Positions 26,521 through 35,548 of a DNA stretch of 64,000 nt are shown piece by piece. Made by a program: the position numbers and the translations under genes. This DNA comes from Flavobacterium laiguense (GTDB lineage Bacteria; Bacteroidota; Bacteroidia; Flavobacteriales; Flavobacteriaceae). Every line of letters starts with the position of its first letter. Positions within the stretch are counted from its first letter, which is position 1. The DNA is taken from NCBI RefSeq assembly GCF_003097655.1, contig NZ_QCZH01000007.1, positions 62,001 to 126,000 of the forward strand, given 5' to 3'. Under the pieces are notes generated by a model. The model did no database searches, was not told where the DNA came from, and was given only the letters and a program-made list of their open reading frames with translations.

Positions 26521-27511
26521 TTAGTTCTTGTACAACTCAATTTCATCTATTATGACCATTTGTTTTTTCGCTTTCTCCATTAGGGTAGCTCTGTTAGATT
26601 TTCGACTTCAATTTTTAGAATGTCGTATCGGTTATAATTATTGGATTTTAATTCCCAAGATTTAATGCTTACTTCTGTGTTTTCGGTTAATTTGTTATCT
26701 TCTAACTGAGTAATAAGTTGCCATTTTTCCTTTTTAAGTCCGTAGGCGCTGATTTTTTTGGGTGTAATAATCCAATGTCTTTGATCGTTTGAAGTGTTGA
26801 TTCTAATGGTTTTAAGATTTAATTTATTGGTAATGATTTCTACGACAGTATTATTAGTCATACACAACGACTCACTGTTTCTACGGACTTCATAAAGAGC
26901 AAAAAATTCTGGATTGGTTTTGAAATATGCTTTAGAACTTAATAATTTGTAAAAAGAATGTCCCCAAATTCAAAAATCATTAATATGCCAATCCAGTTTG
27001 TGCCAATCTCTAAAAGCGTCATCGTATCAATCGTGATAGAATCAGGCTCGATATTCGAAAAAAGGTTTGTAGGTTTGATTGGAGTTTTTGGGAAACGCAA
27101 CTTGTTTTAGGTTTGGTATAAAGTTGTCTTTTGCAGTATATTTTCTAAATCCAAAAGTTTCCAATAAAGTATAAACTGCATATCGTACCGTTTTCTCATC
27201 CGAACCAATCAATTCAATGTTTTTTTCATCGCTCTTAATAACAAAAGTATTTTCCTCAATTTTGAGAATTATTTTTGCATTACCATTGTTTTTTTTATTT
27301 TCAATTTGAATAAGAAATGGATATTCAAATGCCTGATCCAAATAAGTTTTTAATATCGTTGCAGCATTTTTGGTTCCATCAGTTGTGGAAAGTATAATGA
27401 CTTCCTGACCTTTTGGATTTGCTAAATTAAGAGAGTTTTGAGCCATAATTTTGCAATTAAAAAAGAACAAAAAAAAACAATAGTTGTTAGATAAAAGTGT
27501 TTGGTATGCAT
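26521..27511 (-). pseudogene. DUF4838-family protein gene, multiply disrupted
   Basis: The minus strand starts at 27511 with MHTKHFYLTTIVFF, a signal peptide, then loses frame at a nine-base A/T run (27469-27477) before KIMAQNSLNLANPKG. The next part (TVRYAVYTLLETFGFRKY, YKPFFEYRA) matches the N-terminal region of DUF4838 proteins. Three TGA codons then interrupt one frame: after FEYRA, after FYHD and after HINDF (continuing IWGHSFYKLL). A C-terminal part follows (RINTSNDQRHWIITPKKI, ending near 26580), and after one more frameshift the tail KQMVIIDEIELYKN ends at TAA 26521. At about 310 codons it is less than half the usual length, so an internal deletion also occurred. It begins 3 bases behind the YaiO-like gene, as the last gene of the EPS operon. 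Confidence 0.8.
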
Positions 27512-27514
27512 TTT

Positions 27515-28786
27515 TTAAAATTGATATTGAAACATCAAAGCAATTTCGGTTTCGATTTGTTTCAGATCAGGAGCATATTCCTGATTATTAAAGGATAATT
27601 GCAAGCCTGTTACATAATGATCTCCAAACAATTGATAATAACCAGCTCCTAGTCTAAAGGAATCAAGTGAAAGACGCTCTTGTATTTGTCCAATCGTTGT
27701 TCTTTCGTCTGGAGAAGTTCCGTAACCTGCAATTAAAGTAAGATAATCAAATCGAGTATTGAAATAATAACGGCTGGTTAGCGTAAAAGCGGGATAAACG
27801 GTGCTGTTGTCAAATTGAAAATACGATCTTAGATTGAGCCAATAGGAACCTAAATATTTCCCCACTCCAACTACTGCAGTAGCAAAACTGGTTTCATCGG
27901 TATCAATGTATCGAACCCCTAAATCAGCTTCCCATCCTTTTTTGAAATTGTAAAAAAAGGAATAACCCAGTCTCAATTTTGGAAATACGGGGTCGTCACT
28001 ATACCCTGCTCCAATATAAGAGTAACTATTTTTTCCTGTAAAAAGATAAGTTTCTGCTTCATATTGAATGCCATGGATAACGCTTTGACCATCTGCATAG
28101 CGATTGGAATAATTGACTCTGGCAATGGCAGATCCCCAATCTCGTTGTCTAATGTATTGTAAACTTCCAAAATGCCAAGGGCCGTAACCGGATCTGTCAA
28201 AAGTTGTGAAGTTGTAATTTACCCCAATGCGATCCGATTTGAGTCGGCTGTCCGCAATGAAATAATGCAATTTAAAATCGGAATCCTTAGGATATAAAGC
28301 TTGCATTTCTTTTAGGTATCCTTCCCCTTTTTCTGTATTTCCCTGTAGTTCATAAATAGTAAGTTTCTTGTAGCGAAAATCTTTTTTTTTGGGATGTGCT
28401 TCAATGGCTTTGTTGACTACAATCTCGGCATCGGTATAATTTTTTTCTTCAATATCCATATTGATGAGATAGGTATACGCCTCTTCATAAACAGGATTTT
28501 TACAGATGACAAGATTGTAATAGTAGCGAGCACTGTCTTTTACATTTGTCAATTGATATATTCTACCCGTTAATAAATGAAAATCCAAATAATCAGGAGC
28601 CAATTTCATTCCCAATTGGGTTTTCTTTAATGCTGATTCATAGTTTTTATCTTTGGTTACTTCTCGAATGGCGACATTCAAAAGGCTGTCAATATCTATT
28701 TTTTGAGCCCAAACTGAATTGCTTTTAGCCATTCCTAATAGTAGAAAAAGAATAAAGAATGTTCTAATGTGGTGTCTATACCTCAT
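27515..28786 (-). CDS. YaiO-like outer-membrane beta-barrel protein with TPR N-terminus
   Basis: The 423-residue protein has a signal peptide (cleavage near VWAQ). A periplasmic TPR segment spans about residues 30-190 (YESALKKTQLGMKLAPDYLDFHLLTGRIYQL and similar helices). A YaiO-type beta-barrel (about 195-423) ends in the outer-membrane terminal phenylalanine (LMFQYQF). TPR plus barrel is the layout of polysaccharide exporters such as PgaA, so it is the probable outer-membrane exit for the polymer made by the two upstream GT2 synthases. It lies 66 bases after the second GT2 gene in the same operon and is followed by the broken DUF4838 gene. Export of polysaccharide is an inference from architecture and context. 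Confidence 0.85.
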   Translation of the reverse strand: MRYRHHIRTFFILFLLLGMAKSNSVWAQKIDIDSLLNVAIREVTKDKNYESALKKTQLGMKLAPDYLDFHLLTGRIYQLTNVKDSARYYYNLVICKNPVYEEAYTYLINMDIEEKNYTDAEIVVNKAIEAHPKKKDFRYKKLTIYELQGNTEKGEGYLKEMQALYPKDSDFKLHYFIADSRLKSDRIGVNYNFTTFDRSGYGPWHFGSLQYIRQRDWGSAIARVNYSNRYADGQSVIHGIQYEAETYLFTGKNSYSYIGAGYSDDPVFPKLRLGYSFFYNFKKGWEADLGVRYIDTDETSFATAVVGVGKYLGSYWLNLRSYFQFDNSTVYPAFTLTSRYYFNTRFDYLTLIAGYGTSPDERTTIGQIQERLSLDSFRLGAGYYQLFGDHYVTGLQLSFNNQEYAPDLKQIETEIALMFQYQF

Positions 28787-28852
28787 ACCTATTTTGAATT
28801 TTAGAGTTTTGATTTTAAATTTTCTGCAATCTACATTCTGTTTTCTGTATTT

Positions 28853-30274
28853 TTATTTCAGAGGTGTATTAAAACCTTGCCGTTGCATATTCCCCCAATT
28901 TTGTTCTTTTTGTTTTACAAAATGGTAATATCCTTTTAGAGAAGCATACGTATTTACTGGATGATAGAAAAAAGGCTCGATGATTGCCATTAAAATCAAA
29001 ATTATAATTTCTTTGGCATTGGCATAGTTTTTATAAATCACATCATCCAAAAAGATGGATGTAATTGTGAGAATTAAATAGAATAAATAAACCAATAGGG
29101 TAATATAAAAAAAGAACAAATAGTTAATTTCAAAAAATATAAAAAAGAGTAAAGTGGTGACGATGCCTACTAACTCCATGATAGGAATCATAAACTCAAA
29201 AGCAAAAAAGTAGGGGAGTATAAAAAATGCGGTTCTTTTATATTTTGGATTAAAAAATAATTTTTTATGTAAAAATAACGTTTGAATCAATCCTCTGGCC
29301 CATCGCATGCGTTGCCGTATTAAAATGGTTTTGTTTCCGGGAACTTCGGTCCAACACAAGGATTCCGGGATGTATTGAATCAGAAAAGGAAGTTTGTTAT
29401 CGTACATATATTTTCGCATTCGGATCACGAGTTCCATGTCTTCTCCCAATGATTTGTGCCAATAGCCCCCTGCGTTAATTACGATTTCTTTGTCGAACAT
29501 GCCTAATCCACCAGAGACCAATAACAAGCTGTTGATTTGACTCAAGGCCATTCTTCCAAAAAGGAAAGCTCGTACGTACTCTAATTCTTGAAAACGCGCA
29601 TACCATCCGGTTGGGAAATGAATTTTGACTAAGAATCCATCTTTTACTTCGCAGGAGTTGGAACTTCGGATTCCAGCTCCTGTGGCAATGATTCTTTTTT
29701 TGCTTACTATAAAGGGTTTTGCCAGTTTTATTATCGCATCATTCTTTAAAATACAATCTACATCGGTACATAATATTAGTGGGTATTTTGTTGAATTAAT
29801 ACCCGTATTTGAGGCATCGGCCTTGCTTTTTCTATTTTCTTTATCAACTACCAAAAGTTTTGAATACAGCGGATTAGTCGATTTGTAATGTCCTCGAACT
29901 GGACCAGTCGGGATTTTAGCTTCATAGTAAAAATCGACTTTGACCAACTCAAATTCTCGGATGAGTTTTTCAAGGGTATCATCTGCGCTGCCGTCGTTGA
30001 TTAATACGACTTCAAATTTGGGATAGTTGAGTGACAATAATGATTTGACGTTATATACCACAGTTGCCCCTTCATTGAAGGCCGGTGCAATAACAGATAC
30101 CCCTGGGATATGATTGGATTTTACCAATACATTGTTGTGTATAAAATGCTTTGTATTAAGGTGTTGTTTTATGGCATAATAGGATAAAAAAGCCAATGTT
30201 AAATAAAACAGAATATAAGTTATGGAGAAAATGCCCACGAATATTTCGTAAATATTTAATAGTTCTTTTAGCAT
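28853..30274 (-). CDS. processive family 2 glycosyltransferase, membrane-bound (second copy)
   Basis: The 473-residue inner-membrane protein has an N-terminal helix (about 10-35), a cytoplasmic GT-A domain and several C-terminal helices (about 350-445). Catalytic motifs: VSVIAPAFNEG, NDGSADDT, the DxD in CTDVDC, the acid in GEDMEL and RQRMRWARG (QxxRW). This combination marks processive synthases such as cellulose, hyaluronan or poly-GlcNAc synthase. It is highly similar along its whole length to the gene just upstream, so the pair is a tandem duplication. It should polymerise and translocate an exopolysaccharide. The sugar cannot be deduced. Confidence 0.92.
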   Translation of the reverse strand: MLKELLNIYEIFVGIFSITYILFYLTLAFLSYYAIKQHLNTKHFIHNNVLVKSNHIPGVSVIAPAFNEGATVVYNVKSLLSLNYPKFEVVLINDGSADDTLEKLIREFELVKVDFYYEAKIPTGPVRGHYKSTNPLYSKLLVVDKENRKSKADASNTGINSTKYPLILCTDVDCILKNDAIIKLAKPFIVSKKRIIATGAGIRSSNSCEVKDGFLVKIHFPTGWYARFQELEYVRAFLFGRMALSQINSLLLVSGGLGMFDKEIVINAGGYWHKSLGEDMELVIRMRKYMYDNKLPFLIQYIPESLCWTEVPGNKTILIRQRMRWARGLIQTLFLHKKLFFNPKYKRTAFFILPYFFAFEFMIPIMELVGIVTTLLFFIFFEINYLFFFYITLLVYLFYLILTITSIFLDDVIYKNYANAKEIIILILMAIIEPFFYHPVNTYASLKGYYHFVKQKEQNWGNMQRQGFNTPLK

Positions 30275-30307
30275 AACAAATGTTTTTCTTTTAAATAGTT
30301 TTTGATT

Positions 30308-31732
30308 TTATGGATTTGGAGTGGTTTTAAAACCCTGCCGTTGCATGTTTCCCCAGGATTGTTCTTTTTGTCTAAAAAAATGGTAATATCCTTTTAACGA
30401 AGCGTATACATTAACAGGATGGTAGCAAAATGGTTCTATTATTGCCATTAGTACCAGTGTTATGATTTCCTTGGTATTGGCATAATTCTTATAAATAACA
30501 TCATCTAACAGTATGGAAATAAACGTTATTATGAGATAAAATAGATAAACCGTCAAAGTAAGGTATAGAAAATAAACATAATTTAAGTCCAGTATAAAAA
30601 AGCTTATAATTAATACAAGTACTCCAATTAATTCTAAAATAGGAATCAGGAATTCGAATGCGAAAAAATAGGGGAATATCAGAAATCCTGTTTTTTCGTA
30701 TTTTGGATTGAAAAATAGGTTTCTATGTAAATATAAGGTTTGAATCAATCCTCGTGACCAACGCACGCGTTGCCGAATTAAAACTTCCCTAGTAGCGGGA
30801 ACTTCTGTCCAACACAATGATTCTGGGATGTATTGTATCAAAAAAGGAAGTTTATGATCGTACATGTATTTTCTCATTCTAGTTACGAGTTCCATATCTT
30901 CTCCTAGTGATTTATGCCAATATCCTCCTGCTGCTACAGCAATTTCTTTGTCGAACATGCCGAGTCCTCCAGAGACTAATAATAAGCCGTTTATTTGACT
31001 CCAGGCCATTCTGCCAAAAAGAAATGCACGAACATATTCCAGTTCTTGAAATCTAGGGTACCATCCTTTTGGAAAATGAATTTTGACCAGAAAACCTTCT
31101 TTTACTTCACAAGAATTTGAAATTCGGATGCCGGCACCGGTAGCGATAACTCTTTTTTTATTTTCTATAAAAGGTTTTGCTAATTTTATAATGGTGTCAT
31201 TTTTTAAAATACAATCTACATCGGTACATAAAAATAATGGATATTTGGTAGAATTTATACCGGCATTACAAGCATCTGCTTTGCTTTTTCTGTTTTCTTT
31301 GTCAACAACTAATAGTTTGTAATATAATGGGTTGGTTGATTTATAATGTCCTCTTATAGGATTTGTTGGTATTTTTTCCTGATAATAAAAGTCTACTTTA
31401 ATCAATTCAAATTCATCAATTAATTTTTGTAAGGTATCATCTGTGCTACCATCATTAACCAATACGACTTCGAATTTTGGATACGTCAATGACAATAATG
31501 ATTTTACATTGTGAACCACGGTTGCGCCTTCATTAAAGGCGGGTGCAATGACGGATACTCCCGGAATATGATTGGATTTTATAATGACATTATTGGGTAT
31601 GAAGTTTTTGTTGTTAAGATATTTTTTTATGGCATAGTAGGACAATATCGCCAATATGCAATAAAAAAGTATGTATAATGTCGAGAATAAACCCACAAAT
31701 ACTTCGTAGCTATATATGAGTTTTTCTAACAT
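30308..31732 (-). CDS. processive family 2 glycosyltransferase, membrane-bound (first copy)
   Basis: The 474-residue paralog of the next gene has the same order of motifs: VSVIAPAFNEG, NDGSTDDT, CTDVDC, GEDMEL and RQRVRWSRG. It has an N-terminal helix and four or so C-terminal helices. Both copies keep all catalytic residues, so both may be active; a heteromeric synthase or two acceptor specificities are possible. The start ATG overlaps the stop of the HEAT-repeat gene by one base (TAATG on the coding strand), which indicates translational coupling. Only 33 bases separate it from the second copy. Confidence 0.93.
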   Translation of the reverse strand: MLEKLIYSYEVFVGLFSTLYILFYCILAILSYYAIKKYLNNKNFIPNNVIIKSNHIPGVSVIAPAFNEGATVVHNVKSLLSLTYPKFEVVLVNDGSTDDTLQKLIDEFELIKVDFYYQEKIPTNPIRGHYKSTNPLYYKLLVVDKENRKSKADACNAGINSTKYPLFLCTDVDCILKNDTIIKLAKPFIENKKRVIATGAGIRISNSCEVKEGFLVKIHFPKGWYPRFQELEYVRAFLFGRMAWSQINGLLLVSGGLGMFDKEIAVAAGGYWHKSLGEDMELVTRMRKYMYDHKLPFLIQYIPESLCWTEVPATREVLIRQRVRWSRGLIQTLYLHRNLFFNPKYEKTGFLIFPYFFAFEFLIPILELIGVLVLIISFFILDLNYVYFLYLTLTVYLFYLIITFISILLDDVIYKNYANTKEIITLVLMAIIEPFCYHPVNVYASLKGYYHFFRQKEQSWGNMQRQGFKTTPNP

Positions 31733-32793
31733 TATAGATACGGGGTTTTTACATGTTTGACCATTTTTTGTACATCGAAATCATCTAAGAAATGAGTGTT
31801 AAAATACTTAGGATTTATTTTATAGAGGCAATAAACAGCATCGAGTTTGACGTTTTTGGCTGTTTTGTTTTTTAATAATCCAGCTATAAAAATCTCAGAG
31901 TCAGTCGTTCCGATTGCAGCTAAAGTATTGAAAATTTCTAATTTGTTTTGCGTTTCTTCTTTGTCAAATTGTCTTATCAATACAGATTCTGCTTCATAAA
32001 TAAATAAAAATTTTACGGCTGTAATTGCTTCAAATCGAACAGATGGGTCTTTGTGCTTTAATAGTTTTACAATCACTTCATTTTCATTTGTAAAATTGTA
32101 AAACATCATTAATTTAAGACCGAGTTTTATAATTGATGTATTTTCAGAATGAATCCATTTACTTAAATTTGTAGGGATTTTAGTTTTTTTCTGATGAAGG
32201 ATATCCATTATATTGATTTCTTCAGCAATCGTAATTTGATGTGAAAAATTTAATAATGTTTCTAATTTATCGGGTTCTAATGAAATTAAACTTAAAAAAG
32301 CACTGGATTGCACACTTCTGTTTCTGTGATTTAAAAAAGGGATAATGTATTTTTTTCCTTTTTCATATTCTAAAGATTCCAACTGGTACATTCCAAGACA
32401 CTTTAGATAAAATAGATTGCTTTTCAAAAGCTTTTTTGTGTATTCAAATAAATCAAATTTTTCATATAAAAAATGGAAAGTATTGGTGATATCTCCTTTC
32501 AAGTTTAGTTTTAAAAAAATAATTTCATTCAGCAATAATTTTTTACACCATCTTTTTTCAAAAGGGATTTCTTTTTTAAATTGTTCAATTTCAATAATGA
32601 AATTACCTTCATCGTATGGAGAAAAAATCATGGCTGTTAAAAAACTATCAATTTTGTTTTTTGCGGATTCAAATTTGGGTCTAAACAAGTCATATCTAAA
32701 TCTATTTAAGATTAGGACGACTATTAATAGCGTGAAAATACCTGTCAATAGAGGTAAAACTATAAGAACAAAATAAGAAATATATACATCCAT
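31732..32793 (-). CDS. membrane-anchored HEAT-repeat protein, first gene of the EPS operon
   Basis: The 353-residue protein has one N-terminal membrane helix (about residues 5-30, VLIVLPLLTGIFTLLIVVLIL) and a cytoplasmic alpha-solenoid of HEAT-like repeats. Examples are NRSVQSSAFLSLISLEPDKLETLL, DPSVRFEAITAVKFLFIYEAESVL and NVKLDAVYCLYKINPKY. No enzymatic motif is present. The gene is coupled to the first GT2 gene by a one-base overlap, so the product is probably a regulator or scaffold of the synthase, perhaps the docking site for the response regulators encoded downstream. The repeat assignment is firm; the role is inference. Confidence 0.82.
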   Translation of the reverse strand: MDVYISYFVLIVLPLLTGIFTLLIVVLILNRFRYDLFRPKFESAKNKIDSFLTAMIFSPYDEGNFIIEIEQFKKEIPFEKRWCKKLLLNEIIFLKLNLKGDITNTFHFLYEKFDLFEYTKKLLKSNLFYLKCLGMYQLESLEYEKGKKYIIPFLNHRNRSVQSSAFLSLISLEPDKLETLLNFSHQITIAEEINIMDILHQKKTKIPTNLSKWIHSENTSIIKLGLKLMMFYNFTNENEVIVKLLKHKDPSVRFEAITAVKFLFIYEAESVLIRQFDKEETQNKLEIFNTLAAIGTTDSEIFIAGLLKNKTAKNVKLDAVYCLYKINPKYFNTHFLDDFDVQKMVKHVKTPYL

Positions 32794-33172
32794 TAATAAC
32801 AGGTAAGTTGAGTTTTAGATTTCGATGCAAAACCAAGCCAATGAATATGTTGTAATTATTTTTTTTAACAAAAAAACTTACATAAAGATAGTGATTATTC
32901 TAAATGTATTACAAAAAAATAATTTAAAGCTAATCACTAAGGGTTGAAATTGAAGTATTTCGAGTTTTATTTAATGAAAAAGGAAAAAGGATTTTCTTTT
33001 TTATGGACTAACAGTAAAAAATGTGTTTTAAAAAGCAGCTAAATAATTAGATATATTTAACTCATAATTGGTATGATTTAATCAGAAGTATCCTTGCCAA
33101 CCCATATAATCAGTGTGTCATTTTTAGCCGCTGGGTAGCATTGTGGATATGCATTAAAAGTTCAGTTTTTTT
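32794..33172. other. non-coding upstream region of the EPS operon
   Basis: No ORF or strong hairpin is visible. The part close to 32794 must contain the promoter of the HEAT-GT2-GT2-YaiO operon, and the part close to 33172 is the 3' region of the TIGR02757 gene. Confidence 0.5.
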
Positions 33173-33937
33173 CTAAAATCCTTCAAAAACTCCCAATCCA
33201 AATAAAGCAAAATCATATTTTACGGGATCGATAGGGTCTAATTCCCGAAGTTTTAAATCCAATTCGGTTAATGCTTTCCCGTCGTTTTGTTTTCGGGTAA
33301 GCAAACCCAGTTTCCGTGCCACATTTCCAGAATGTACATCAAGCGGGCAGGAAAGGAGTGCAGGTGAAATGGATTTCCAGATCCCCAAGTCAACTCCTTT
33401 GTTGTCTTGTCGGACCATCCATCTCAGGTACATGTTTATCCGCTTGGCAGCCGATCCTTTCAAAGGATCTGAAATGTGTTTTTGGGTTCGATTGAGATGT
33501 GGAATTTCAAAAAACAGCTTTTTGAGTTCATGTATGTTTTTTTGTAAATTATCTTCACCTAGGTTGTTACTGAAGACGGTTTCCAATCCACCATGATTTT
33601 TGTAAATATGCTGTAAGCCTTTTATAAACCCCATGAAATCCTGCCCGTTGAAGGTACGATGGACAAAGGATTCTAGTCGTTCTAAGTCGGTTTCCTGATG
33701 GGACATTACAAAATCATAGGGTGCGTTTCCCATCAACTCCATCATTTTATGCGAATTTTTTATGATCATTTTTCTATTTCCCCAAGAAATGGTTGCGCTC
33801 AGGAAACCAGCAATTTCGATATCTTCCTTTTGAGTAAACAAATGCGGAATTTGAACGGGATCACTCTCGATAAAATTCGTATTGTTGTATAGTACGACTT
33901 TCTCGTCCAGGAAAGATTTTAGTTCGGGAAATGTCAT
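33173..33937 (-). CDS. TIGR02757 family protein
   Basis: The 254-residue protein matches TIGR02757, a conserved Bacteroidota family of unknown function, by blocks such as SDPVQIPHLFTQKEDIEIAGFLSATISWGNR, KGSAAKRINMYLRWMVRQDNKGVDLGIWKSI, LSCPLDVHSGNVARKLGLL and YDFALFGLGVFEGF. The helical pattern resembles HhH DNA-glycosylase-like folds, but I see no clear catalytic lysine-aspartate pair, so I assign no activity. A broken copy of its 3' end lies at 24857-25057. It is transcribed away from the ABC ATPase region, as a separate unit. Confidence 0.88.
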   Translation of the reverse strand: MTFPELKSFLDEKVVLYNNTNFIESDPVQIPHLFTQKEDIEIAGFLSATISWGNRKMIIKNSHKMMELMGNAPYDFVMSHQETDLERLESFVHRTFNGQDFMGFIKGLQHIYKNHGGLETVFSNNLGEDNLQKNIHELKKLFFEIPHLNRTQKHISDPLKGSAAKRINMYLRWMVRQDNKGVDLGIWKSISPALLSCPLDVHSGNVARKLGLLTRKQNDGKALTELDLKLRELDPIDPVKYDFALFGLGVFEGF

Positions 33938-34003
33938 GATTTGAAAATTGATTGATATTGATTTAATCCAATTTTTATCTGTTTTCTGTCAATTGCAATT
34001 GGA

Positions 34004-34702
34004 TTACTGACCGCTAATCTGTCCGTCAATCATGACTAGTTTTCTATCAGCCATATTAGCTAATTCTTCATTATGGGTTACAATGACGAAAGTTTGTCCA
34101 AATTTATCTCGAAGTTGAAAAAATAATTGATGTAGATTTTCGGCAGAATGGGTGTCCAGATTCCCGGATGGTTCGTCGGCAAAAATAACATCGGGTTTAT
34201 TGATTAATGCTCTTGCTACAGCCACCCGTTGTTGTTCTCCTCCAGAAAGTTCATTGGGTTTATGGTGTATTCTGTGGGACAACCCCAAATAATCCAATAG
34301 TTTTTTTGCCTCTGTTTCGGTTTCAGCTTTGGATTTATTGGCGATAAAAGCGGGGATGCAAACATTTTCTAAAGCCGTGAATTCGGGCAGTAATTGATGA
34401 AATTGAAAAATAAATCCCAAGTTTAAGTTTCTGAATTTGGATAATGATTTGTCATTCATTTTCAAAATATCTTCCTTGTTGATAGTTAAAGAAGTTACAT
34501 TTTCATCGGTTTTGATTTCCCCTTTTGGGGTTGGGGAGGCACTAGGTTTATCCAATGTTCCCAGAATTTGTAAAAGCGTTGTTTTTCCGGCCCCAGAAGC
34601 ACCAACAATAGAAACAATTTCACCTTTTTTGATGTGTAAATCGACTCCTTTTAATACTTCAAGTTGGTCGTAATATTTATGGATGTTTTTTGCGTGTATC
34701 AT
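34004..34702 (-). CDS. LolD-type ABC transporter ATP-binding protein with an in-frame insertion
   Basis: The 232-residue ATPase has Walker [12 protein letters not shown], the Q-loop in [18 protein letters not shown], the signature [15 protein letters not shown], Walker [13 protein letters not shown] and the switch histidine in VIVTHNEE. The [10 protein letters not shown] and DEPSGNLD blocks are those of the LolD/MacB group, which drives lipoprotein release or envelope export. No permease gene is adjacent. Between TLDKPS and TINKEDI it has about 15 extra residues ([15 protein letters not shown]). Their DNA contains a CCCCAACCCCAAAAGGGG block that looks like an intergenic repeat spliced in frame. 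The insertion sits in the variable loop after Walker A, so activity is probably kept. Confidence 0.9.
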   Translation of the reverse strand: MIHAKNIHKYYDQLEVLKGVDLHIKKGEIVSIVGASGAGKTTLLQILGTLDKPSASPTPKGEIKTDENVTSLTINKEDILKMNDKSLSKFRNLNLGFIFQFHQLLPEFTALENVCIPAFIANKSKAETETEAKKLLDYLGLSHRIHHKPNELSGGEQQRVAVARALINKPDVIFADEPSGNLDTHSAENLHQLFFQLRDKFGQTFVIVTHNEELANMADRKLVMIDGQISGQ

Positions 34703-34799
34703 TTCAAACTGTTTTTACAAAGAAACAAAGATTCTATCGATAAAGTAAGGCGTCGCTTTTGTTTTTTTTGTAGACCGACGGCTTTTTATTTCTAAATAG

Positions 34800-35001
34800 C
34801 CCGTTGGTTGTAATTCTGTTTAAATAAAAAACAAACCACATAGATACATAGATTTACAACTAATAATTAAAGAAAGAATAGAAAATAGCACTATTTTTCA
34901 CATAGATTGACTATGTGAAAAGTAAAACATCTATCAAACTTTTTTCAAAAAACTATAAATTCTATGCTTCTATGTGGTAAAAAAACAATTACACCCAACG
35001 G
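34800..35001. mobile_element. MITE-like element, copy 1
   Basis: A 202-bp element without an ORF. Its ends are inverted repeats (CCGTTGGTTGTAAT at the left, ATTACACCCAACGG at the right). Sub-terminal ACCACATAG/CTATGTGGT arms and a central hairpin (TTTCACATAG-attga-CTATGTGAAA, 34896-34920) make it almost fully foldable. It is flanked by a perfect 12-bp direct repeat ATTTCTAAATAG (34788-34799 and 35002-35013), as expected for a target-site duplication. A near-identical inverted copy lies at 49542-49742. Confidence 0.85.
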
Positions 35002-35148
35002 ATTTCTAAATAGTATCCGTGTTTATTCTAAAGATGTATTCAAATTTTGAGTAAATTCGATTTGAAAAACCAAGCTTTTGTTGAGAATACGGTACTTTTT
35101 ATTTAAATGACATTGGTAGAGTTTTGAATTAATTTTTTAGCGTTAAAT

Positions 35149-35502
35149 ATGAATGAAGATGTACTAAAAGCTCCTGTTTCAAATGATGGTAATTTGAAAA
35201 CTAAAAAACTAATTCTAGGACTATTATTTGATGGAATTGGAATGCTATCCTTTGCAATTCCTTATATAGGGGAATTTTCGGATGTTGTTTGGGCGCCACT
35301 GTCTGGTTTTTTGATGACTAAAATGTATGAAGGACGAGTAGGGAAGACAGCCGGTATTTTAACTTTTCTTGAAGAAATATTGCCGTTTACGGATGTCGTT
35401 CCCTCATTTACGTTAACTTGGATTTATACGTATTGGATAAAAAAGGAAGGCAATAGCAATGACAATAGCAATGACAATAGCAATGAAAAAAAAAGAAAAT
35501 AG
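35149..35502 (+). CDS. small membrane hypothetical protein, 117 aa
   Basis: The protein has a polar N-terminus, hydrophobic stretches at about 22-42 (LILGLLFDGIGMLSFAIPYIG) and 45-100, and a low-complexity tail (NSNDNSNDNSNEKKRK). The tail comes from a tandem AATAGCAATGAC repeat, the kind of repeat that elsewhere in the window is intergenic, so the original stop was probably lost or the reading frame grew into the repeat. No domain is recognised. It follows the MITE-like element by about 150 bases. Confidence 0.7.
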   Translation: MNEDVLKAPVSNDGNLKTKKLILGLLFDGIGMLSFAIPYIGEFSDVVWAPLSGFLMTKMYEGRVGKTAGILTFLEEILPFTDVVPSFTLTWIYTYWIKKEGNSNDNSNDNSNEKKRK

Positions 35503-35548
35503 AAAATAGAAAAACAGATAGCAGAAAACCAAAAACTAAAAACCAATC

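Noticed and set aside
26890-27060. TGA recoded as an amino acid in the DUF4838 gene
   Set aside because: Three in-frame TGA codons could suggest recoding, but frameshifts and a large deletion in the same gene show ordinary decay, and TGA acts as a stop in other genes here such as nth.
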